Shown piece after piece: positions 17,789 through 26,000 of a stretch of DNA of 27,100 nt. Origin of the DNA: CAWIOX01 sp963837775 (GTDB taxonomy: Bacteria > Pseudomonadota > Gammaproteobacteria > Burkholderiales > Burkholderiaceae_D); assembly GCA_963837775.1 (NCBI GenBank), contig CAWIOX010000036.1, positions 1-27,100 on the forward strand, in the 5' to 3' direction. A program made the position numbers and the translations under genes. The notes below the pieces were generated by a model, which was not told where the DNA came from, made no database searches, and saw only the letters and a program-made list of their open reading frames with translations. How positions within the stretch are numbered: the first letter of the stretch is position 1; the number at the start of each line of letters is the position of its first letter.

Positions 17789-17858
17789 CCCATCCGGATT
17801 AACGCGGGGCATCGGCTAAATTCGACACGCCACGCCAGCCACCGGTACACCCCGATTA

Positions 17859-17948
17859 ATTCAATTTATGGGGGAGTATCAATCAAAATACCCATCCTGC
17901 CGCACGGTTTCATTGGGTGTATAAAAATACACGGTGCAGTATGTTTTT
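17859..17948 (+). repeat. Dispersed repeat core, copy D
   Basis: Fourth copy: ATTCAATTTATGGGGGAGTA through GGTGCAGTATGTTTTT. Its tail merges with the perfect palindrome TTTTTGGCCAAAAA. It lies just after the Lrp-family gene. Confidence 0.9.
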
Positions 17949-17978
17949 GGCCAAAAACGGCCCGCAACTGGCGTACCT

Positions 17979-18041
17979 GACGTGAATTGGCGTGGAATGA
18001 AGCTGGCGGTTCGTGGAGGTTTGGAATGACTGATATCGACC
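17979..18041 (+). repeat. 63-bp repeat R, copy 2
   Basis: It matches 16434-16496 in the same orientation (GTGAATTGG, TGGAAT, GCTGGCG, GGTTTGGAATG, ATCGACC). It begins 30 bases after repeat core D, whereas copy 1 follows a fragment resembling the 5' repeat module. This suggests R is another part of the same composite element. Confidence 0.75.
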
Positions 18042-18430
18042 CTGAGCCGTCGTCGCTTCGTCCCTCGCTTCATCCGTAAGCTGGCGGAGACTGATCCGAG
18101 CCAGCCGCAACCGGCCTCGAGATCAGTAGCTGTGCTTGCGGCCACGCACAACCCGATCCAACCGTACCCCCAAAAAGACGCTGTGCGGCTCGTTATGATG
18201 GCCAATAGCACGACTTGGAGGAATCGCTCAAAGGCAAGCAAGATCGTACAGGCCACACTCCGAGTGTGACCCGATAAACCCAATCTGACGTTTTGCGGAC
18301 GAACAAATCTCTCCGCAGCAAACGTACAAAACTTCAGATCGGTGGCAGCCTAGCCGCAGGGTGCCTGGGACCGGCAAAAGCATGGACTGCGACAGCGATA
18401 TTGTCGTGAGATCGATCGGACGGGCGCGCG

Positions 18431-18721
18431 CTATTTGATCTGAACCATGACCTCACCTTCCGTGACGACCGGCGGGTTCGCGTTGGTATTCGAGGCATTT
18501 TTCTGGATCCAGTCGCGCGCGACTTTCAAGCTCTCGTCGGTGCCTGCCTTATCCGTGCAAACAGTCACCGACATGCCGCCATCACTATTACGTAGCAGTG
18601 TGTAGCTTACGAGGCCAGACACTTTCCGGAGGGTGGCTTCGACGTCGGCCTTGCGCTCTTCTAAAACATCGAAAAGCTGCTTTGCGCCAGCACCCGAGTA
18701 GGTTCTTACAACCGCATACAT
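18431..18721 (-). CDS. Small conserved hypothetical protein, dimeric-barrel-like
   Basis: The 96-residue product (MYAVVRTYSGAGAKQLFDVL, ATLRKVSGLVSYTLLR, GGMSVTVCTDKAGTDESLKVAR, then a helix) has the beta-alpha-beta-beta-alpha pattern of small alpha+beta-barrel (ABM/EthD-like) proteins. I recognise it as a conserved hypothetical type of protein in proteobacteria but know no assigned function. AAGGAGAT precedes the ATG by 4 bases. It follows the DUF3303 gene by 59 bases on the same strand, so the two small barrel-type genes may be co-transcribed. Confidence 0.82.
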   Translation of the reverse strand: MYAVVRTYSGAGAKQLFDVLEERKADVEATLRKVSGLVSYTLLRNSDGGMSVTVCTDKAGTDESLKVARDWIQKNASNTNANPPVVTEGEVMVQIK

Positions 18722-18780
18722 ATTAATCTCCTTTGTGAGTTACCGTCCTAATGCCAATCCAGATCCGCTGATGGCCGCTA

Positions 18781-19095
18781 TCACTTGGGTTTCAGTCCAT
18801 CTCGCCAGGAAATAGCCTCGAGTTCGACGCGAACAGCGTCCTCGACGGGAATCACAGGTCGCGCCTGGAATTCAAAAGCAGGGAAGGTCGAGCATGCCTT
18901 GTGAACGGCCAACGGATCGTCGCAGTCCACCAACATGTGCCCGCCCCACTCGCCGACCCGCACAACGAACAACTCGATCTTTAAATTGGCGGGCGCCGTC
19001 CATTGCGTGAAAACCTCCAGTATTCGCTTCTGGGCATTCTCGTACTCCGCAGGCGAGCCTTGCGGACGTTCGAACCAGCTGATCATGTACTTCAT
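18781..19095 (-). CDS. DUF3303 family protein
   Basis: This 104-residue protein (MKYMISWFERPQGSPAEYENAQKRI..., FVVRVGEWGGHMLVDCDDPLAVHKACSTFPAFEFQARPVIPVEDAV) matches the DUF3303 family of small alpha+beta proteins of unknown function. I chose the ATG at 19095 because GGAG lies 8 bases before it. The in-frame ATG at 19101 sits almost on top of that site. It is first of a likely two-gene unit with the barrel-like protein downstream. Confidence 0.85.
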   Translation of the reverse strand: MKYMISWFERPQGSPAEYENAQKRILEVFTQWTAPANLKIELFVVRVGEWGGHMLVDCDDPLAVHKACSTFPAFEFQARPVIPVEDAVRVELEAISWRDGLKPK

Positions 19096-19296
19096 CGGCA
19101 TTCTCCATTATTGAGTTGATGTCATCGGAACGGTAGTCGTTTAAACGGGCTAACATTCGAAATCATCGAACTTGCGCCGCTTTCCATGCAGGTTGCCCCG
19201 TTGGACGTGGGACGAGGCTCTTGCCAGCGCATTCATTCAACATAGCTGGTCGCCGACAGCATTCAAGTGAAATGTAACGGCCACCGGCAGCTTGTG

Positions 19297-19466
19297 GCCG
19301 ATTGCCGATTGTCATCAATTCAGGAGTTTCGACCTGACCGGACACGCAATTAAATTTGGGTTGCGACACTTGCAGTACTCTCGGAGCAATTCCCATCGCG
19401 GTACTGGTAGCGCAGAAATCCGATCGCAGTCTTGGCCAGTCACGCCGGCCATCTGCACACCCAATA
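19297..19466 (+). repeat. 5' module of repeat copy E
   Basis: It aligns with 26924-27083: ATTCAGGAGTTTCGACCTGA, GCAATTAAA, GAGCAATTCCCATC, GATCGCAGTCTTGG and CATCTGCACACCCAATAA occur in order in both, with one short gap. It leads directly into repeat core E. Confidence 0.88.
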
Positions 19467-19555
19467 ATTCAATTTGCAGGGGAGTATCAATCAAAACACC
19501 CATCCTGCCGCAGGGTTTCATTGGCTGTTTATAAATACACGCCGCAGTATGTTTT
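19467..19555 (+). repeat. Dispersed repeat core, copy E
   Basis: Fifth copy (ATTCAATTTGCAGGGGAGTA through GCCGCAGTATGTTTTT). It is slightly more diverged (CAGGGTTTCATTGGCTG). The 3' flank resembles copy B's. Confidence 0.9.
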
Positions 19556-19682
19556 TAGCCAAAAATGAGCCTTGGCGTCAATCCCAGCGCGCATCGCGCA
19601 CCTGAACCATGCCGGATTCGATCCGCACCGGGAAGGTGGCGACGTCATCGAACTCGGATGCTGCGGCCCTGATTGTCAGGTC

Positions 19683-20576
19683 TTACAGCGCAGGCTTGTC
19701 GCTGAGCGCTTTGAGGTTGGTCTTGAGTTGCTCGCTCATGGGCAGGTTCAGAATCATGCCTTTAGGAGGAATCGGCGACTCAAACCACTTGGTGTACAGC
19801 CTGGTGAATTCGCCCGACTTCATCAGGCGGGCGATGGTGCCGTCGACCAGCTTCTTGAACTCAGGATCATCTTTGCGCAGCATGCAGCCGTAGGGCTCGA
19901 CTTGCAGCGCATCCCCCACGACTTCGAGCGAGGCCGGATTTTTAGAGTTGGCCATCAGACCAAACAGCAAGATATCGTCCAGAGCAAGCGCCACGGCGCT
20001 GTCGTTTTCAACCAGCAGCAAGGCATCGGCATAGTCTTTGCCCAGGATGAACTGCATGTCGAGGTTGTTATCGGCACTGTACTTGCGGATGACCTTCTCG
20101 TTAGTGCTGCCGGCGGTGCTGGCGACCGTTTTTTTAGCCAGGTCGGCGTAGTTTTTGATGCCGGCGGCTTTCTTGGTCAACAAACGCGTGCCGGTGTAGA
20201 AATGATTGATGGCAAAAGATACATCCTTGCCGCGCGCGGCGTTGTTGGTGGTGGATCCGCACTCCAGGTCGTAAGCGCCATTGACCAGCAATGGAATGCG
20301 GTTTTGTGAGGTCACAGGCATGTAAGCTACTTCAAGGTTTGGTCTTTTGAGCTTCTTGCGCACATCATCAATGATGGCTTCAGTCAGCTCCACCGAAAAG
20401 CCCACGGCTTTGGTGGAGCCTAGCAAATAACTGAAAGGTACTGCTGCTTCGCGGTAAGACACGGTGATTTTGTTGCTGTCGGCAACCTTTTTCAGTGTCT
20501 GCGCGCCGACAGCCGATGTGATGGCAGCCAGGCCTGCGGCGAGCAGCGCGGCAGTCAAGAGGTTTGAGGTTTTCAT
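19683..20576 (-). CDS. Periplasmic amino-acid ABC transporter substrate-binding protein
   Basis: A 297-residue family 3 solute-binding protein with a signal peptide (MKTSNLLTAALLAAGLAAITSAVGA). Family blocks are KVADSNKITVSYREAAVPFSY, VGFSVELTEAIID, NRIPLLVNGAYDLECGSTTNN (the ligand-contact region typical of the glutamate/aspartate-binding GltI/DEBP branch) and VEPYGCMLRKDDPEFKKLVD. It should capture an acidic or polar amino acid in the periplasm for an ABC importer. AAAGGAAA precedes the ATG by 4 bases. No permease or ATPase gene is adjacent, so it is an orphan component. The assignment to glutamate/aspartate is by resemblance. Confidence 0.9.
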   Translation of the reverse strand: MKTSNLLTAALLAAGLAAITSAVGAQTLKKVADSNKITVSYREAAVPFSYLLGSTKAVGFSVELTEAIIDDVRKKLKRPNLEVAYMPVTSQNRIPLLVNGAYDLECGSTTNNAARGKDVSFAINHFYTGTRLLTKKAAGIKNYADLAKKTVASTAGSTNEKVIRKYSADNNLDMQFILGKDYADALLLVENDSAVALALDDILLFGLMANSKNPASLEVVGDALQVEPYGCMLRKDDPEFKKLVDGTIARLMKSGEFTRLYTKWFESPIPPKGMILNLPMSEQLKTNLKALSDKPAL

Positions 20577-20888
20577 GTGTTTCCTTTCGGGGAGGTAAAT
20601 GAATAAGGGACTATCCTATTCATCGCAGTGGCCTCCAAATTGGTAACAAATCACCATTCATGGCGCATGCCAACGCGTTGAACAGCGTTAGAGCCGCCAC
20701 TGATGCCGACACATTCGCCATACATGAACACCTCATCATCTGCCTTCCGGCTTTTTTAGGCTGAACCATTGTGGATTCAACACATCGGGTCCAAAAAACA
20801 TCCACCGAAAATCCACCGCTCAATCTGAATGTATGAGTTTCAAGGCAAGGAGAATTGATTTTTCTCAATCGAGGCCGCGTTCTCGGAC
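20577..20888. other. Gap with no supported gene
   Basis: The ~310 bases separate the SRPBCC and binding-protein genes. They contain two nearby ATCCACCG direct repeats (about 20799-20819) and some short T/A runs. I see no clear promoter, terminator or gene. Confidence 0.4.
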
Positions 20889-21338
20889 CTACGGCCCTGG
20901 AATCTCGGGTTCGACAAGTGTTGCAAGTTGCGCAAGGGACTCCTGCCACCCGAGGTAGCACATCTCGACGGGAATAATCGCAGGTATTCCTTCTTGCACG
21001 ATGCTGATCTCAGTTCCGCAGGACACCTTCGTTAAAACCACCGTCACCTGCATTTCTCCGGGCAAGTTCGGATCGTCGAATTTGTCGGTGTAGCGAATTC
21101 GCTCGTGGGGAACGAGTTCGAGATACTCGCCACCAAACGAGTGACTGTTCCCGGTCGTGAAATTCGTGAACGACATCCGAAAAGTGCCACCAACCTGTGC
21201 ATCCATATGGTGAACCTTACATGTGAACCCGTATGGCGGTATCCACTTCGCCATTGCGTCGGCGTCCAGGAACGCCCGATAAACGCGCTCCGGAGGTGCG
21301 CGGAGTACACGATGCAGTCGTACAGTGCCTGTAGTCAT
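20889..21338 (-). CDS. SRPBCC/AHSA1-family protein
   Basis: A 149-residue START-fold (SRPBCC) protein of the Aha1-C-terminal-like group. Family pattern: VRLHRVLRAPPERVYRAFLDADAMAKWIPPYGF at the N-terminus, GGTFRMSF, GEYLELVPHERIRYTDKFDD, and the closing GWQESLAQLATLVE. The fold makes a hydrophobic ligand pocket. Bacterial members are often annotated as polyketide cyclase or ATPase-activator-like without known function. AAAGGAGA lies 7 bases before the ATG. It follows the exporter gene on the same strand after ~160 bases. Confidence 0.9.
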   Translation of the reverse strand: MTTGTVRLHRVLRAPPERVYRAFLDADAMAKWIPPYGFTCKVHHMDAQVGGTFRMSFTNFTTGNSHSFGGEYLELVPHERIRYTDKFDDPNLPGEMQVTVVLTKVSCGTEISIVQEGIPAIIPVEMCYLGWQESLAQLATLVEPEIPGP

Positions 21339-21499
21339 TTACGATTCTCCTTTCACAGTTGGCTCAGCGGAAGACTGGCCTGTCAAACATTGAATGAGCG
21401 CTGGCCGATTTTGACGCCCAACGTGATGGTGAGCGGCTGGCCGCCCGGAACTAAACAATGAACTGTGCCGTATCCGGCCAGTCCGACTCGAACTAACGG

Positions 21500-22138
21500 T
21501 TATACATTTCGTCGTTGCTCAAGCGCGAGGCGAACTGCCAATGCGGCCAAGATGAAGCCCATGAAGTAGCGTTGAACCGCGAGCCATGTTGGATTGCGGG
21601 AAAACCACGACGCAATGCCAGCGGCTGAGAGCGCTATAAGAAGATTGACTGAAAAACTTACGGCAATTTGCGTCAGGCCAAGCACAATGCTCTGAAGAAA
21701 GACTGAGCCATGCTCTGAGGAAATGAATTGCGGGAGGATGGCGAGATAAAAAATTGCGACTTTCGGGTTGAGCACATTCGTGAGAAAACCCATCGAGAAG
21801 AGCTTCGATGTTGAATCATTCGGAAGGTCTTTGGCTTCGAAAGGGGATCGGGCACCGGGCCGAACACCTTGCCATGCCAACCAGAGCAAGTACAGCGCGC
21901 CGGCCCATTTGAGAGTCTCGTAGGCGAGGGGAACAGCGAGGAACAGCGCTGTCAAACCAACGGCAGCCGCAAACATATGCACGAGGAATCCAGCAATCAC
22001 ACCGAATAGCGAAATGACACCAGCTTTCCGTCCCTGACTGATGGAACGTGAAATCAAGTAAATCATGTTCGGTCCGGGCGTCAACACCATCAGTAAAGCA
22101 GCACCTGCGAACAGAAATAGTTCATTAAGAGGGATCAT
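21500..22138 (-). CDS. LysE/RhtB-family exporter
   Basis: The 212-residue inner-membrane protein carries the family signature MVLTPGPNMIYLISRSISQGRKAGVISLFGVIAGFLVHMFAAAVG (shown here as residues ~17-60), about six membrane segments and the conserved FLTNVLNPKVAIFYLAILPQF. This is the RhtB/threonine-homoserine-lactone efflux branch, proton-driven. AAGGAGA lies 4 bases before the ATG. A strong hairpin (22211-22234) is located about 75 bases upstream of the start. No dedicated regulator gene is adjacent, unlike the LysE gene at 16.5 kb. Confidence 0.92.
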   Translation of the reverse strand: MIPLNELFLFAGAALLMVLTPGPNMIYLISRSISQGRKAGVISLFGVIAGFLVHMFAAAVGLTALFLAVPLAYETLKWAGALYLLWLAWQGVRPGARSPFEAKDLPNDSTSKLFSMGFLTNVLNPKVAIFYLAILPQFISSEHGSVFLQSIVLGLTQIAVSFSVNLLIALSAAGIASWFSRNPTWLAVQRYFMGFILAALAVRLALEQRRNV

Positions 22139-22210
22139 AGAGTCTCCTTGAATGCATAACTAGATATGTCCAAACAGAATTGACGCCTATCCGGACTTGT
22201 GTCGCATAAC

Positions 22211-22234
22211 GTTTTACGGGAAATCCTGTAAAAC
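22211..22234 (-). promoter_or_regulatory. Strong hairpin upstream of the RhtB-like gene
   Basis: GTTTTACGGG-AAAT-CCTGTAAAAC folds into a 10-bp stem with one mismatch (a G-U pair in one strand's RNA) and an AAAT loop. On the exporter strand it would lie in the leader or promoter region. It could be an operator or an RNA element; nothing in it tells which. Confidence 0.35.
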
Positions 22235-22370
22235 CCGCTTGCGGCTTGGCTTTCAAGAGATGTACTGCATATTTGAACAGCACTAAATGGTTCGTGAAAA
22301 GCGTCACGGCAATTGCTTTGCATTTTATCAATGGTTAATGTCTGTCGGAAAATATTTGGCGTGCTTGTTT

Positions 22371-22508
22371 TGGCCGATTGCCGGCCTTTAATGATTCAGG
22401 CGTTTCGACCGGATTGGGCGTGCAAGGGCGAATCGCATCTGGGTTGCCATACGTTCAGCAGGAAGCCATGGCCTGGGTTGCTCACGCCTGTCATTCGCCC
22501 GCCAAATA
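22371..22508 (+). repeat. 5' module of repeat copy F
   Basis: A diverged version of the 5' modules of copies E and G: GGCCGATTGCCGGCC, GATTCAGGCGTTTCGACC, GGGTTGC, and CCAAATAATTCAATTT at the junction. It leads directly into repeat core F. Confidence 0.7.
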
Positions 22509-22598
22509 ATTCAATTTACAGGGGAGTATCAATCAAAACACCCACTCTCCCGCACGGATTTCATTGGGCGTTTATAAATACATGGTGCAGTATATTTT
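22509..22598 (+). repeat. Dispersed repeat core, copy F
   Basis: Sixth copy: ATTCAATTTACAGGGGAGTA through GGTGCAGTATATTTT, with CCCGCACGGATTTCATTGGG showing one inserted base. It is the left boundary of the AT-rich defence-gene region. Confidence 0.9.
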
Positions 22599-22617
22599 CA
22601 ATACCGTAAGCCGCACA

Positions 22618-22847
22618 CGGTAGGGCGGACAAGCGCAGCGCCTTCCGCCGCATGACCATGCAAAATTCCGGCAATGCGCAACGATAGGCGCGTCCGGCGC
22701 CCGGGCGGCATTGCCATTTTCCCTGCGCGCAAAATGGCAATCGAAGTGAGTGATCATTCGGCGCAAGGGTGGCGCAGGGGTTTCGGATCGCATACCGCAA
22801 CCGGCTTGCACATGCGGCGGAAGGCGCTGCGCTTTTCCGTTCTACGG
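22618..22847. repeat. Inverted pair of REP-like palindromes
   Basis: The 24 bases at 22631-22654 are the exact reverse complement of 22811-22834, and with a few mismatches the match extends to 37 bases (22618-22654 and 22811-22847). Each arm is itself palindromic (GGCGGA...TTCCGCC), of the kind seen in dispersed REP elements of proteobacteria. Between them lies a second perfect stem, ATTGCCATTTT/AAAATGGCAAT (22710-22741). The whole resembles a REP doublet (REPIN/BIME-like). Confidence 0.75.
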
Positions 22848-22866
22848 ACCTCATTAATTTACGTGT

Positions 22867-22882
22867 TGTGATCTGACTCACA
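22867..22882. promoter_or_regulatory. CRP-type site upstream of the SIR2-STAND gene
   Basis: TGTGA-TCTGAC-TCACA exactly fits the CRP/Vfr half-sites and spacing (TGTGA-N6-TCACA). A possible promoter follows at TTGATC (22906-22911) - 17 bases - TATTTC (22929-22934). The site would then be centred near -66, a class I activator position. Confidence 0.55.
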
Positions 22883-22888
22883 TCGGCT

Positions 22889-22904
22889 AAAGGGTGTCCC
22901 CTTT
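22889..22904. promoter_or_regulatory. Perfect hairpin between CRP-type box and putative promoter
   Basis: AAAGGG-TGTC-CCCTTT is a perfect 6-bp inverted repeat with a 4-base loop. It may be an operator or shield the gene from readthrough. Its role cannot be decided from sequence. Confidence 0.35.
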
Positions 22905-23061
22905 ATTGATCTGGAACGATGCAGTCTCTATTTCATCAATCTTTCCCGTGGTGTGGTTCGTGAGGAGAAGATGTCATTCCATACATAATTGTGCCGAAGC
23001 AATAGTTATTTGATCTATCATTCTGCAGAATCTAAACCCACCGTTTAATGAAGGAAATCCC

Positions 23062-26000
23062 ATGCATGGCGCCATCCCAGAATCTTTGCTTACCGCCTAT
23101 AAGCAAAAAACGCTGATACCTATTGTCGGCGCGGGGGTGTCCATGTCCCTGCAAAACAAATCCGGCGAGCGCCTTTTTCCAAGCTGGAAAGAACTATTGG
23201 AAAAGGCAGCAACAAAATTGACCACAGAGCAAAAGCCCGATCTAGCGAACGTCATTCGGGCAGTGCTTACTGTAGGAGACTATCAACAAGCTGCCGATTA
23301 CGCCCGGCGAGGATTAAATGGCGGCTTGTGGGACCAGTTTTTCAAGGAAAATTTTTCTGTCAAAAGAGCCGTTATTGAGGAATCTAGTCTTGCACTGCCA
23401 CAAGCGATATGGACGCTTAGTGAGCGCATCATCACTTTAAACTACGATAGAGTTTTGCGTTTCGCATGTCCCTATCCAGACGATGTACATGAATTGGACA
23501 ATACGACAAAAGGTGAGTTGGCTGATTTCAATCGCAATACCGTCGGCGCACCTGCCATTTGGCATTTGCACGGAACAATAGCCAAGCCAGACAAAATTAT
23601 TTTCACCAGCGAAAGCTATAACAAACTTTACCTTGATAAAGATAGCGATTACCAAGCTGCGCTGGAAACTTTTCGGGCGTTGTGTAGCACGACTAAGCTG
23701 TTATTTGTGGGTTGTGGTTTGGATGATGCCGAAATGCTGCAGCAGCTTGGTAGGGAGCATGCGCTTTTTGCGGGTAATGCTGGCCCGCATTACGCACTGG
23801 TGCCCGCTGCGCATCATGCGGAGATTCAAGAAAAACTGAAAGGATTGCAAATCGAATTGCTCAGTTTTAACGGTTTTGGTCAGCCATTGCTCGACCAAAT
23901 AAATGCCATCGTTGCTGCGCCCACATCGCCGCCAAGTCAGACGATTTCAATCGTCGTTCCCTCAAAAACCACAGCTAGCAAAACCAGTACAACAAGCCCC
24001 CACCAAGGCGCCAAACGCATTGCCGTGTTAACGGCCAACCCTATCGGGGCGAATTATCAATATGAGAGTTTGCTGGCAGAGTTCAAATGTCTCAAATGCG
24101 AAATAAGTTACTTCCCTTTAAATACCAAAGCGCTGAACTCGCTCGATAATTTCAACTATATCTTCATCTTGTCTACGTCGATCAAAAAGAAAATTGTGGT
24201 CGAGGATGAGATATTGCAAGGCCGTCGCATCGGTTTAAAAGAATTGGAAGAATGCATCGGCAATAGCGATACGGATGGCGTTTTTATCTTCCTCAATCAT
24301 CAGAATGCGGATGAACTGGATGCAGATGAGATAGCCTCATTATCGCTACCCACGCTGATTCTTCCGGCGCTGGAAAAACAAAAAACCAATAGCTTTGCAT
24401 TCAAAATCTTCAAAAAAGAGGATTTTAAATACTTCGATAACAGCTCCATCGCCAATCGTGATGCCTTCAAACTAGGTGAATTAAAAGGTGAGCACAAGGA
24501 CCATAGAGCGCGCACAACGCTGCCTGACCTAATCGATCCAAAAACCACCAAAAACTATATTGGCAGACGCACCGATCTCGAAAATATTTGCCGACAAATT
24601 ATTGAATTACAAGACAAAAACGAGGCGTTAACCATTAAAGGTTCTGGAGGCATCGGGAAAACCATCACCATTAAAAAAATCGCGGTCGCGTTGGCCGACC
24701 GCAATTTATTTCGTGATGGCATCGATTTCATTGATTGCGAATTTATCAGCGACTACCCGGCCTTTGAGAAAAAGCTTGCTGCCAATTTCGATCTTGAAAA
24801 TGCCCTTGGTGTAAAAGAACAAATCAAAGATAATTTTGAGAAGCAAGATAAATTAATCATTTTAGATAACGTCGAAACGCTGCTTCATTTGGACGATCGG
24901 CAGCAAATAAAAGATTTTATTTATTTTATTTGTGACTATGCCACCATCGTTATCACCTCGCGTGAATTGCTTAAACTGGAATGCGAAAAAATTTACGAAT
25001 TAAGGCCGTTCACCACCGATGAAGCGTATGAATTATTTAGCCAGCAATTGCGCGGCAGGGTGATTGATGATAGTGAACGGAGCTATATTCGGCAAAATAT
25101 TGTGGAAGCCTTGCTCGATAACAATCCATTGGCGATTAAATTGGTTGCCAACAATATCCCAAAAGGAAAAAGCTTCCTGGATTTAAAGCGTGAACTTGAA
25201 GACGATTTCTTCCGCAAAGCCAGCGATGCCGAATTGGCCGATTTTGACAGGATTTCCGATGGAAATATAGAGCGCAAAAAATCGCTTTATGCCTCTATTC
25301 ATTTCTCCTATCGTCACCTCAATGACGCCGAAAAAATGGCGTTCGAGTTACTGTCATTATTCCCGGATGGCATCGATATGGAAAATTTAAAACGCATTGC
25401 GGAGAATCGGAAGGCAGATCAGAGGAACCCCGGTAAAAAAGCGCGCACCAAAAAAACGAGCCCAATCATTACCGATGTGATCATCAAGGCGCTTGAAGAC
25501 AAATCCATGACACAAGTTGATCGCCGCAACATTAAATTGCAATCCATTATAGGCAAGTTCGCCGAATACCAATTGCACCAACGCAGTGTCAGCGATCTTT
25601 CAGATCACTATCAGAATGCAACCGCATATAACATCGCCGTTGCGAAATATCTAGTTGACATGTTGGAGGATGATAAATATTTTTCCAGCAAAATATTTAA
25701 TGACCGCCAAGGAAATTTTTTTAAAAGTATTCAATATATTGACGCGCCAAACATAGATGACGAAAAATTACTAACTTATCTACATAATTTGAGTACGTTA
25801 GCTGTCCAAACCACGACTAGCGGTGCTTTGGTGAAAGCATTGGAAAAGAAATCGATTATTTTTTCAAATGATGAAACATCCAGCCTCTGTTTTGAAGCTA
25901 TTTTATGTTGCGTAAAATATTTTTCTGGCGATTTTAATAATGCACTTTCACATTTAAGAAAAATACTGCCATTAACGACATTATCAGAATTTAGGCAAAT

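Larger units (their letters stand above)
17789..18430. other. Gene-poor stretch with repeat D and repeat R
   Basis: About 640 bases hold repeat core copy D, a perfect 14-bp palindrome (TTTTTGGCCAAAAA, 17944-17957) at its end, and the second copy of repeat R. The remaining bases (18042-18430) show no convincing gene; the open frames cross the repeat and have no ribosome binding site. Confidence 0.5.
19096..19682. other. Intergenic region with the long form of repeat copy E
   Basis: The ~590 bases between two minus-strand genes carry the long form of the repeat (5' module 19297-19466, core 19467-19555, and a 3' flank like that of copy B). No gene is supported; the open frames here lie over the repeat. 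Confidence 0.55.

Noticed and set aside
17879..18283. Minus-strand open frame of 134 codons between the Lrp and barrel-like genes
   Set aside because: Its C-terminal part is translated repeat D and repeat R sequence, with no ribosome binding site and no family resemblance.
20620..20961. Minus-strand 113-codon frame between the binding-protein and SRPBCC genes
   Set aside because: It overlaps the SRPBCC gene end in another frame and has unremarkable, Arg/Cys-rich content.
21450..22240. Possible integron attC-like sequences near the exporter (TATAAC...GTTTAG near 21450-21510 and GCATAAC at 22204)
   Set aside because: The core boxes do not fit RYYYAAC/GTTRRRY, the inner L/R boxes do not pair, and there is no integrase in view.
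22560..22881. Minus-strand open frames over the REP doublet
   Set aside because: They are made of translated palindromic repeat sequence and have no gene-like features.
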